Shown: piece by piece, positions 6,501 through 11,862 of the stretch
How positions within the stretch are numbered: the first letter of the stretch is position 1
Layout: each line of letters opens with the position of its first letter
Origin: Gammaproteobacteria bacterium
GTDB taxonomy: Bacteria; Pseudomonadota; Gammaproteobacteria; UBA12402
Reading direction: 5' to 3'
DNA: 11,862 bases
Assembly (NCBI GenBank): GCA_028282395.1
Contig: JANQHY010000144.1
Coordinates: 1 to 11,862 of the forward strand
Made by a program: the position numbers and the translations under genes
Notes under the pieces: generated by a model
Told to the model about the DNA's origin: nothing
What the model saw: only the letters and a program-made list of their open reading frames with translations
Databases searched by the model: none

Positions 6501-7248
6501 TATTAAGGTCTTGATTAGTTTTAATCAGCTGTTCTTTAAAGATGCGTCTGTAGTGTGCTTCTTTTTCCCCACCAATATTATGGAGGTAGTTATCATAAGC
6601 CGCTTTTAATTCTTTTTTTAATTTTGGCGTATTATGGCTCATTATCGGGTAGTGAAATTTCCTATGGGCGATTTCTGCCATTAAAGTGTGGTATTTGACG
6701 ATGTCTACGAGTTCTGGTCGGATCGCTTTGAGGTCGTCTTTAATCGGACCACTCATATTAATCATCAGATCTAATTGCGCAATATGATGTGAGTAGAATG
6801 GTACCTTAGAATTATGATAATCTAAGTTTTTATCCTCTTGCATCGTTTTACAACTGATAATCTCGGCGTCTTCTGACATTCCCAAAACTTTGGCAATGTT
6901 TTTTTTAACATTGTCCATGTTTTGTTTATGCTGATTTATTATCTCTTCATCTTGATCATCTAGGTCAGCGATTTTGTAGTTCCGGGCATGAAGTTTGTAT
7001 TCTTCTACTAACGTGATTAAATCATTTAATCCCTTATCTCTTAGGAATCTCTCGAAATGTGGTGAATGTAGTAGATCATCGACAGTGATTTCGACAAATG
7101 TGATACCGTTGGCATGCCAAGGGACAGATCCGCCATAGCTACGCTGAATGGTAACTGGATCCGTACTGATTTTATTTTCAATAAGAGCGGATAATTGAGA
7201 ATTGAAATTATCAATATTGAGGACTTTTTTTCTAATGTCATTAATCAT
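3538..7248 (-). CDS. Candidate SidF/SopB-like phosphoinositide phosphatase effector, 1236 aa
   Basis: No whole-length family is recognised by eye. The most telling motif is HFHCKSNLDRG at 857-867, with Cys860 and Arg866. It has the CX5R catalytic loop and fits the C-K-S-x-x-D-R form of SopB and Legionella SidF, which remove phosphates from host phosphoinositides. A hydrophobic, glycine-rich stretch at about 951-993 can form two membrane helices, followed by a 243-residue hydrophilic tail; SidF likewise carries a C-terminal pair of membrane segments. Residues 1-650 are unrecognised: a basic tract KKEKRDRRRE (261-270), acidic patches near 424-440 and 637-642 (SSSDEDEN), and lysine-rich predicted helices around 465-615. 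No signal peptide is seen. The last 20 residues (Ile at -4 and -5, Ser/Thr/Asn-rich, Glu at -16) resemble Dot/Icm signals but prove little. The gene is AT-rich relative to its neighbours and is probably a single transcription unit. Confidence 0.7.
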   Translation of the reverse strand: MINDIRKKVLNIDNFNSQLSALIENKISTDPVTIQRSYGGSVPWHANGITFVEITVDDLLHSPHFERFLRDKGLNDLITLVEEYKLHARNYKIADLDDQDEEIINQHKQNMDNVKKNIAKVLGMSEDAEIISCKTMQEDKNLDYHNSKVPFYSHHIAQLDLMINMSGPIKDDLKAIRPELVDIVKYHTLMAEIAHRKFHYPIMSHNTPKLKKELKAAYDNYLHNIGGEKEAHYRRIFKEQLIKTNQDLNRLTVAASKGLSKKEKRDRRRELNRDLADQYKAINKAIKNDCRKVAFGRNIIKLDDEDIDLDQYIRKFEVGDSGAKGHIAAENNKHHYVTFHHADGQRRTQSGTTSDSTSHNRDLKGKLAITFIETDADPKKPNNEFGLHLLQTPSLSAVPKGNKNFKEKNILKSDQDNIIEYILSEDDPDDNVPMEADDEANFIPDYYKALKEDHTPPKTLQGYSNDMIEYVKQRINGNIDEIGSDIKKRYETNMAGALKVINATAKITDINDARTRTAITELTENYKEALNKELESYNGNNKQEIIAASVENFKKSLEDIITKNKKGFKAIKKYVKDNKDVVKKHYLDQYKKDRILDIKNNKMKQIEKAAKERNPDFDLNQPENHIITVDLTSPGSSSDEDENHQDLSFKCDTQAVHLFNAKKLKSRTDNNDGDHLAPALARVILSYGINGADYSSEEETDLMNVGASLLLLHESLKDCPDTPELNELRERIAEVLVEFNDEYEKYLKYLNTTKEPMHDRQSFAEYLAKNSHLNAEYFINRLPPLGPVPVNNDNLKELTARQRMALVFYKVVQSGKYSERRNAGQTFFLGRDRRGRIMQAMASALAGDKSNRNVFGHFHCKSNLDRGKENGDYALELSRGGINNAINNCLTRNHPDIDRDLRWMEKALNNSVERNGADGSIFQQQSLAQSGAGSKAQTPKKWYWLPSSNTGKIILGAIITGLIIAGIATGIGALIIGGIAAIGAYLVTCGGWTLFKNRFETNNFDTMEIKQGVKVGKQSHKAKSPDNGILNKIKSLFGYGKMDKAKDKLKSYSKKREKYIAEEREHISTVTARYPSINTTTFPDDDNDDKLYDSLLQTMPNEFGIKTDGSTSGMENIMGHNGDYSIQDEQENILNGSEAELENAIIRVAKSMSVYKPNQDFNESLLRNQLKSMNLEDKQNYYKTESQRLESMQSSMTKQGITNDFNKNNGKIPKDKSVDFELNTSLNSSFEIISKG

Positions 7249-7294
7249 GGTATGAACTCACTTAATTTAGGCAAGTATTCTATCTCTTACAATT

Positions 7295-7303
7295 ATTATA
7301 ACA
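7295..7303 (-). promoter_or_regulatory. Extended -10 promoter of the effector-like gene
   Basis: The minus strand reads TGTTATAAT, a perfect TATAAT (7295-7300) with the TGn extension, 46 bases before the start codon. The best -35 at 17-bp spacing is the poor GTGTCA, as is common for extended -10 promoters. The ribosome-binding site is weak (AAGTGAG, roughly 10 bases before ATG). The separate promoter, following the stop of the glycosyltransferase gene by about 110 bases, supports independent expression of the large gene. Confidence 0.5.
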
Positions 7304-7408
7304 TAGAAATTACACAATGACACATTTTTCTAGATAACTAACTGATTATATTGAATAAAAAATGGTTCGTTATTTTGCTAGTTTCTCTGCTGCAGGGGAA
7401 ATTCTTCT

Positions 7409-8857
7409 TTATTTTTTTATAATACAATCATAGACAAAAATATGCCAAATATAGTCTGGTGTCAGAATAAACCTCTCTGGCTGTTGTAGGTGTGCGACAA
7501 GTTGACAGCTACTAAATAGCGTTGGAAAGCTGTCAACTGCTGTTAGGCTAAAATAGAGTGCCTCAGGGCTATTAATATGCGCTTTGGCTTGCTGCCACCA
7601 ATAGAAGTATTGATGGGTGTCAGGGTTGGTAGAAAAGACTTGCTGCTGTTTTCCTGGTAGAAAGGCTGCTAAATAGGCGCCGAGAGTATAGGCATTGGCA
7701 ACAAATAGTGGTTTCTGTTGATAAAGTTTAGTGGGAAGTTGTGCTAACATCTGTTTCGCTTTTTCTGACGGGATATAGATGTGGTTAACGGGAATATTGC
7801 CCGGGTTTTGTCTAAAGACGGTTAACGCTGGAATGCGTGACATAATCAGTATTGCGACGGTTGGTAGTGCTAATGCTGCTAAGAACAGTCCACGTAAAAG
7901 ATTGGAACGCATTCCCCGTTCACAGAAAGGGGCGAGAAGCATGGCATTGGTGAAGGTAAACGAGCTGTTCCAGAATGATAGTGGCAGTGAAAAGAAACCG
8001 CTGATGAGGAAAAATAACCAAGTGAATAGTGTTGGTACCAATAACAGGCGTAAGCGATAGTCACGAATAATTTGGCGATAATGGACAGCAAGAATATAGA
8101 GTAGTGCGAGAAAGGCAACATTACTCCCGGTTAATGATTGATGAAGATAGTTAACGATATTAAACCATGCCGTGGTATGGAAAGTATTAAAGCCGTGGTG
8201 TAGCTGGAATTGGAACGATGCCCAATGGTGTTGGCTATTCCAGATTAGTACCGGCGAAAAAATAAGCAGTGTTAAAAGTAATGCCAGATAGCAGTGGATA
8301 GTTTTAAAAACAAAGCGCTGACGTTTATCAAATAGGCATAATAGTAGCAGTGCCAGCAGTAGCAGTACGCCGCGATAGTTTGATAGTAGCATTAAACCGG
8401 CGGCAAGTGCTGTTAGGTAGTAGTAGCGTGGCTGATGACGTTCGACTAGCTGGACAAAAGCGTAAAATGTTAGCGCCCAAAAGAGGATCAGTGGGGTGTC
8501 ATAGGAGAGGCGCATAAAGTAGGTATGCACAGCAGTAAGGGTTAGCAACCAGATCATCATTGCCAAGGTGGCTGCTGTTGGGTTAAATAGCTGTTTACTG
8601 ATGCGGAAAACGATTATAGCGGTCACTGCTGCTGTCAATAAATTAAATAGATAGAGGCTGTAATCGTGGTGACCAAAAATAGTGGTGAAAAGTTTAATAA
8701 TGTAGGCAATGAGTGGTGGACCATCATAATAGGAGAGCGCCAAATGGTGACTCCAGCTCCAATAGTAGTAGGCATCACCATTAAGAGGCTTTCCAGCAAG
8801 TACGGCAGCGAGAATGAGGAGATAGAGAGTAAGAAAAATTTTCGCCGTGCGCGGCAT
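7409..8857 (-). CDS. GT39/ArnT-like membrane glycosyltransferase
   Basis: This 482-residue polytopic inner-membrane protein resembles the dolichyl-phosphate-mannose transferase/ArnT superfamily, which moves a sugar from a polyprenyl-phosphate donor to a lipid or protein on the periplasmic side. The first membrane segment (about 8-22) is followed by GDAYYYWSWSHHLALSYYDGPP (27-48 region), the family's first periplasmic loop with the likely catalytic Asp28. Relatives usually have DE there; this protein has DA. About ten hydrophobic segments follow up to about residue 345, then a soluble C-terminal domain. The start is backed by AAGGAGA directly before ATG. It follows cysQ by 21 bp and is probably co-transcribed with it. 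The acceptor, such as lipid A or a surface glycan, cannot be told; no arnBCAD partners are visible. Confidence 0.85.
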   Translation of the reverse strand: MPRTAKIFLTLYLLILAAVLAGKPLNGDAYYYWSWSHHLALSYYDGPPLIAYIIKLFTTIFGHHDYSLYLFNLLTAAVTAIIVFRISKQLFNPTAATLAMMIWLLTLTAVHTYFMRLSYDTPLILFWALTFYAFVQLVERHQPRYYYLTALAAGLMLLSNYRGVLLLLALLLLCLFDKRQRFVFKTIHCYLALLLTLLIFSPVLIWNSQHHWASFQFQLHHGFNTFHTTAWFNIVNYLHQSLTGSNVAFLALLYILAVHYRQIIRDYRLRLLLVPTLFTWLFFLISGFFSLPLSFWNSSFTFTNAMLLAPFCERGMRSNLLRGLFLAALALPTVAILIMSRIPALTVFRQNPGNIPVNHIYIPSEKAKQMLAQLPTKLYQQKPLFVANAYTLGAYLAAFLPGKQQQVFSTNPDTHQYFYWWQQAKAHINSPEALYFSLTAVDSFPTLFSSCQLVAHLQQPERFILTPDYIWHIFVYDCIIKK

Positions 8858-8878
8858 TCTCCTTCTCCCTGATTATTT

Positions 8879-9652
8879 TTATTTAACAATAAATGAGGGG
8901 TTACGCAGACTCTCTTTATTGTACTGCAGTGGTTCGCCGGTTTCGATGACAATCACCTCTTTCCCTGCTTCATTCACAATAATTTGTCCTGCAGCGGTAT
9001 CCCACTCCATGGTTGGAACCAGACGCGGATAAATATCGGCGCTGCCTTCCGCAATAAGACAGAATTTTAGTGAGCTGCCAATGGCTACATGCTCAATTGG
9101 ACGGTCAGAGCTAGTAAACTGATGAACAAAATCTTCAGTTTGTGTTGATGAGTGTGACTTTGACACCACGACACGCAGCGGCTCAGAAATGGAACGCTCT
9201 TGAGTGATCAGTCGTTCAACAGGTTGACTATCTATTTGGCGATAAGCGCCCTCGCCTTTGGTGGCATAATAGAGTTTATCCTCAACTGGTGAGTAGATAA
9301 CACCGAAAACAGGTTGATGGTCAACGACCAAAGCAATATTGACAGTAAATTGATCGTTTCTTTTTAAAAACTCTTTGGTGCCATCAAGGGGGTCAACTAA
9401 CCAGAAACAACTCCATTCTGCTCGAGTTGGGTAGGCTTCATTGACCGACTCTTCAGAGATGATAGGAATTTCAGGAGTGAGTTGATTAAGACCATTAACA
9501 ATCGTGCGATGTGCAAGTAGGTCAGCTTCGGTTAATGGCGAATGATCAGCTTTTTGCCAAATATCAATCGTATCACTGTGGTAAACTGACAGGATGCTTT
9601 CGCCGGCTTGCCGCGCAATTTCAATAACCTGATCAACCGGAATATCTACCAT
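8879..9652 (-). CDS. cysQ: 3'(2'),5'-bisphosphate nucleotidase CysQ
   Basis: This enzyme hydrolyses 3'-phosphoadenosine 5'-phosphate to AMP and phosphate, clearing the by-product of PAPS-dependent sulfate reduction and sulfotransfer. It belongs to the Mg-dependent, lithium-sensitive inositol monophosphatase superfamily. Its 257 residues carry the metal-binding motifs in order: SEES with Glu67 (66-69), DPLDGTKEF with Asp87 and Asp90 (87-95), and EWDTAAGQ with Asp218 (216-223). KADHSPLTEAD (34-44) is the conserved N-terminal part. The start at 9652 lies 4 bases after the stop of the DUF2061 gene and has no clear ribosome-binding site, so translational coupling is likely. The start MVDIPVDQV fits the family. 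The combination with a DUF2061 protein recurs near sulfate-assimilation genes, though no cysDNHIJ genes are within this window. Confidence 0.96.
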   Translation of the reverse strand: MVDIPVDQVIEIARQAGESILSVYHSDTIDIWQKADHSPLTEADLLAHRTIVNGLNQLTPEIPIISEESVNEAYPTRAEWSCFWLVDPLDGTKEFLKRNDQFTVNIALVVDHQPVFGVIYSPVEDKLYYATKGEGAYRQIDSQPVERLITQERSISEPLRVVVSKSHSSTQTEDFVHQFTSSDRPIEHVAIGSSLKFCLIAEGSADIYPRLVPTMEWDTAAGQIIVNEAGKEVIVIETGEPLQYNKESLRNPSFIVK

Positions 9653-9656
9653 ATCA

Positions 9657-9893
9657 TCAATGCCTGGTTGTATTTTTAGCTGAAGCAGTCCGTGTTTGCA
9701 GCATCAACCATGTGCGCTCATGAAAATAGTAGAGTACAATTTTTGCCATTATTTCGGTTGAACCAATGGCCAGTGCATAAGAGATTTTATGAGTAATAAC
9801 ATAACTTATTGCAATAGTGGTGAGTGTTGCAACAATACGCCAGCTTATCGCTTTCATAAGACTTTGTAAGTGTGACTCTATGGTTCTCATCAT
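9657..9893 (-). CDS. DUF2061 family small membrane protein
   Basis: This is a 78-residue inner-membrane protein of unknown function. SLMKAISWRIVATLTT (about 11-26) is the hallmark of DUF2061, followed by two hydrophobic stretches (about 20-35 and 38-56) and YYFHERTW (55-62), another family signature. The start has two adjacent Met codons preceded by a GGAAAAGAGAAA purine stretch. It is the first gene of a probable operon with cysQ (4-bp gap) and the glycosyltransferase. Members of this family are often found with cysQ or cysNC, so a role linked to sulfur metabolism or its membrane is plausible but unproven. Confidence 0.88.
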   Translation of the reverse strand: MMRTIESHLQSLMKAISWRIVATLTTIAISYVITHKISYALAIGSTEIMAKIVLYYFHERTWLMLQTRTASAKNTTRH

Positions 9894-9929
9894 TTTCTCT
9901 TTTCCTTATTTTCTTGCCCTTGTTTGGTA

Positions 9930-9938
9930 GTTATAACA
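9930..9938 (-). promoter_or_regulatory. Putative extended -10 for the DUF2061-cysQ operon
   Basis: TGTTATAAC on the minus strand (9930-9938) matches TGn-TATAAT in all but the last base, 36 bases before the first start codon. The -35 position is poor. A short palindrome GGAAA-A-TTTCC (9946-9956) sits in the spacer just upstream and might be a regulator site. Confidence 0.35.
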
Positions 9939-10034
9939 CAAATATGGAAAATTTCCCAGTTGAGCACCTCTATTGCACTCACTTCTCTCTGCCGCTCGCT
10001 ATCATAGAGGATCAACATTCATGCTTGATGCAGG

Positions 10035-10117
10035 CCCTCTCCCTCTTCGGGTACTGCGGGAGAAGGGACAATACACTCCCTTGTCATTGCAAGCGCAGCG
10101 AAGGAATCCAGCACTGG
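10035..10117. repeat. Dispersed intergenic repeats, inverted copies of the 2445-2656 cluster
   Basis: Within the gene-free stretch 9894-10240, an imperfect palindrome at 10035-10067 (CCCTCTCCCTC facing GCGGGAGAAGGG) resembles the perfect hairpin at 2627-2656. It is followed by TGTCATTGCAAGCGC (10082-10096) and GCAGCGAAGGAATCCAGC, the reverse orientation of the repeat near 2519-2586. CCAGCACTGG (10108-10117) closes it with a small palindrome. The same two repeat types therefore occur side by side at two sites in the window. A further stem, CGCGA-TCAAG-TCGCG, is at 10146-10160. Confidence 0.55.
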
Positions 10118-10161
10118 AGTTACTATTAGCACTGTTGCTGAACCTCGCGATCAAGTCGCGG

Positions 10162-10245
10162 GACGACGGTGGGGTTGTGCGGGAACGACGCCGGGGGTTG
10201 TGGCACAACAGTGGGGGTGTGTGAGACGACGGCGAGGGCTTTAAT
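10162..10245. repeat. Degenerate ~21-bp tandem repeat next to trpR 3' end
   Basis: Four diverged units begin with ACGACG or ACAACA at 10163, 10185, 10205 and 10226, spaced 22, 20 and 21 bases, each followed by a G-rich run. The last unit runs into the trpR stop codon. The plus strand is strongly G-rich and the minus strand C-rich. No reading frame here has a recognisable product. The remainder of 9894-10160 holds the promoter and dispersed repeats described separately. Confidence 0.5.
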
Positions 10246-10534
10246 CCTCAATCGCCTGCTTTAAATAGTTTTTTAGCGACTGATCGATACGTTTGAGCTG
10301 ATTGGAGCCGCGGGTGATCTTGGCAATACTGACATGAAGCTCAGCCGCGATCTCACGCTGTGTCATACCACCTGACAGCAGTGCCTTGATTAAGCGTATC
10401 CGCTGTCCTAGCTGCACCTGCTCTTCTGGTGTGAGGAATACTTGGAAAATTTGATTAAGGCGTTCAGGGCTTTCTGCTTTTTGGCATAGCTTGAGAAAGC
10501 TGTGCCAGCCAGGGGTATGTTCGTTATCTACCAT
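10241..10534 (-). CDS. trpR: Trp operon repressor TrpR
   Basis: This is a 97-residue DNA-binding repressor that, with L-tryptophan bound, shuts off tryptophan biosynthesis and uptake genes. The helix-turn-helix runs from TQREIAAELHVSIAKITRGS (58-77), followed by NQLK. Residues aligned with the tryptophan-binding Thr44, Arg54 and Arg84 of E. coli are kept as Thr35 (LTPEE), Arg47 (RIRLI) and Arg75 (TRGSN). At the turn it has His67-Val68-Ser69 where E. coli has Gly76-Ala77-Gly78. The length is close to the E. coli 108 residues, with a shorter N-terminal arm. The gene overlaps the upstream membrane-protein gene by 7 bp, so translation is probably coupled. Its own target operators are not certain in this window, and no trp biosynthesis genes are present. 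Confidence 0.95.
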   Translation of the reverse strand: MVDNEHTPGWHSFLKLCQKAESPERLNQIFQVFLTPEEQVQLGQRIRLIKALLSGGMTQREIAAELHVSIAKITRGSNQLKRIDQSLKNYLKQAIED

Positions 10535-11115
10535 AATTTGTTACTCGCTTTATGTTGCTGGCGCTCACATAAGCGCCGGATAATTTGTTGATTTCGCCAC
10601 ATAAGTAGAATTGTACCACTCCAGAATAGATTGCCTAGTAGGGAATGGCGTAAAAATGGGATCGCAGCGATATAACAGGTGAGTAAGCCGGTGCTGTTGT
10701 GAGGATAAAGCCCGCTAAGTAGCCAGCAGCCGAAATTGGTCCATAGCCAATAGAGTAGTGACACCATTAACACACCACCCAGCCAAGCAGTTTTGGGCCA
10801 TGAATGGGGCAGACGGTGGTAGCCCTTGATCGCTAACATTACTAGCAGATAACCACTCCAGGTAAAAAGGGTCCAGCTACCAAAGGCATGATAATGGTGA
10901 ATTGATGCCAGTAGTAGATCCGACACTAGCAGTGTAGAGAGCAAGAAAGGGGCGCTAATAAACCACGGTAGTTCTATCGCTGTCATCATTGCCACAGCAG
11001 TAAGTGGTGTAACATTCGCTGGGTGGGGCAATAGACGACCCAGTGTGGCAATAAGTAGACCGCTACCAAGATAACCGACCAAAGCCAATCGAGTTTTGTC
11101 CAAGTGACTGCTCAT
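10528..11115 (-). CDS. DUF6580-like integral membrane protein
   Basis: This is a 195-residue protein with about five hydrophobic segments, of a small family without an established function; the resemblance to DUF6580 is by recalled motifs. Typical are RLLPHPANVTPLTAVAMM (27-44) near the N-terminus, and later WTNFGCWLLSGLYPHNSTGL with CYIAAIPFLRHSLLGNLF. Proteins of this look are sometimes likened to substrate-binding subunits of small-molecule transporters, which is inference. The start at 11115 has no clear ribosome-binding site, but it follows the SPFH stop by 21 bp, so it may depend on read-through from that gene. Its 3' end overlaps trpR by 7 bp. The shared unit with trpR makes transport of tryptophan or an aromatic precursor a reasonable guess, not a conclusion. 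Confidence 0.75.
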   Translation of the reverse strand: MSSHLDKTRLALVGYLGSGLLIATLGRLLPHPANVTPLTAVAMMTAIELPWFISAPFLLSTLLVSDLLLASIHHYHAFGSWTLFTWSGYLLVMLAIKGYHRLPHSWPKTAWLGGVLMVSLLYWLWTNFGCWLLSGLYPHNSTGLLTCYIAAIPFLRHSLLGNLFWSGTILLMWRNQQIIRRLCERQQHKASNKLW

Positions 11116-11136
11116 AGTATTGCTAGTTAAGCAAGG

Positions 11137-11862
11137 CTAGTTATGACCGTCAGTGGATGCTGGAGGTTTGGCTTTGTTGTTAGTAGGCACTTGGTTAGCC
11201 GTGATAATCGCATTACGCATCTGTGCCGATAGATCTGATAGTCCTCCCGGTGAGTGAGGAATCAGAATAGTATTGTTTTGAGAGTTGCCGCCGATACCTT
11301 TTAGGGTGTCAAAATACTGTGTTAACAGTACCAGATTCATTACCTCTTTTGCATCGGTGCCGGCAACAGCGCGTTGGAACTCATCAATTGACTCTTTAAG
11401 ACCATCAATGATCGCTTTACGTTGGTCGGCAATACCTTTTCCTTGCAGGGCATTGCTTCGTGCTTCAGCCTCTGCCTGTTTTACTTTGAGGATTTTTTCT
11501 GCCTCACCGCGCTCAGTGGCGGCTACACGCAAGCGCTGTGCTTCATTAATTTCGTTCATTGCTGCTTTGACCTTCGCATCGGGATCAATATCGGTTACCA
11601 GCGCTTTGACAAAGCCATAGCCGAAGCCGCTCATGACATCGGTTAATTCGTCTTTAATGGCAATGGCAACGTCATCCTTGCGCTCAAAGACATCATCAAG
11701 TTTAATTTTGGGAATGCGTGAGCGCACCACATCAAAAATGAACGAGCGAATCTGCTGCTCTGGGTTCTCGAGGCGATAGAAAGCTTCGAATACTTTGCTA
11801 CGCAGTACGTAGAATTGTACCGAGACAACGATTTTAACAAAAACATTATCAAGGGTCTTAGT
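11137..11862 (-). CDS. SPFH/band 7 domain protein, C-terminal 241 residues (runs off window)
   Basis: The frame stays open to the right edge, so the N-terminus is outside; an internal GTG at 11730 is not the real start. The visible part begins inside the SPFH domain (TKTLDNVFVKIVVSVQFYVL), continues through YRLENPEQQIRSFIFDVVRS and ELTDVMSGFGYGF, and reaches LVTDIDPDAKVKAAMNEIN, all characteristic of the stomatin/HIR-like branch. A charged helical stretch rich in Ala-Glu-Ala-Glu follows (EKILKVKQAEAEARS), then GIADQRKAIIDGL and LTQYFDTLKGIG, and a C-terminal PHSPGG. Such proteins form membrane-bound oligomeric scaffolds that organise proteases or lipid microdomains. This one lacks an adjacent NfeD-type gene on the visible side. 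It leads the cluster with the DUF6580-like gene and trpR. Confidence 0.9.
   Translation of the reverse strand, partial: TKTLDNVFVKIVVSVQFYVLRSKVFEAFYRLENPEQQIRSFIFDVVRSRIPKIKLDDVFERKDDVAIAIKDELTDVMSGFGYGFVKALVTDIDPDAKVKAAMNEINEAQRLRVAATERGEAEKILKVKQAEAEARSNALQGKGIADQRKAIIDGLKESIDEFQRAVAGTDAKEVMNLVLLTQYFDTLKGIGGNSQNNTILIPHSPGGLSDLSAQMRNAIITANQVPTNNKAKPPASTDGHN

Noticed and set aside
7249..7290. PmrA-type box upstream of the effector-like gene
   Set aside because: Only one CTTAAT half-site is present, without the second half at the required spacing.
9872..10224. Several short overlapping frames on both strands left of trpR
   Set aside because: They cover repeats and a promoter region, with no ribosome-binding site or recognisable protein; explained better as repeat DNA.

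Overview
This window reads as chromosomal DNA of a gammaproteobacterium, most probably an intracellular or host-associated one of the Legionellales/Coxiella type. The evidence is tmk-holB in the order usual for gammaproteobacteria, a recognisable TrpR, and a 1236-residue AT-rich protein with the architecture of a type IV-secreted phosphoinositide phosphatase. Dispersed palindromic repeats of the kind common in such genomes also occur. The lineage is inference: no rRNA or other taxonomic marker is present. Every protein gene I can support lies on the minus strand, so gene order is best read from the right end to the left. I saw no convincing intrinsic terminator (hairpin followed by a T run).

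Right end (11862 to 10241): a compact cluster of an SPFH/band-7 membrane-scaffold protein (start outside the window), a DUF6580-like small membrane protein and trpR. Gaps are 21 bp and a 7-bp overlap, so trpR is translated with a membrane protein of unknown substrate. An intergenic block of about 350 bp (9894-10240) follows. It holds imperfect palindromes, a dispersed repeat and a degenerate 21-bp tandem array. Next is a second tight cluster (9893 to 7409): a DUF2061 membrane protein, cysQ (PAP phosphatase, sulfate assimilation) and a GT39/ArnT-like lipid-linked sugar transferase.

Centre (7248 to 3538): one very large, lysine-rich, mostly hydrophilic gene with its own extended -10 promoter. 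Its product has the phosphatase signature Cys860-Lys-Ser-X-X-Asp-Arg866 followed by a membrane hairpin at about 951-993. This is the layout of Legionella SidF, with the same catalytic loop as Salmonella SopB. It is the best candidate for something undescribed: a SidF/SopB-like host-lipid phosphatase effector with about 650 residues of N-terminal sequence I do not recognise.

Left (3408 to 1): a dienelactone-hydrolase family enzyme with its own promoter, then a repeat-rich intergenic region (2310-2682). Next comes an AAA/DUF4143 ATPase with a PD-(D/E)XK-like C-terminus, and finally tmk-holB. The ATPase gene is bracketed by two related long palindromes sharing a 14-bp half-site. The upstream one covers the -10 box of a good promoter, which suggests autoregulation, a mobile gene unit, or both.
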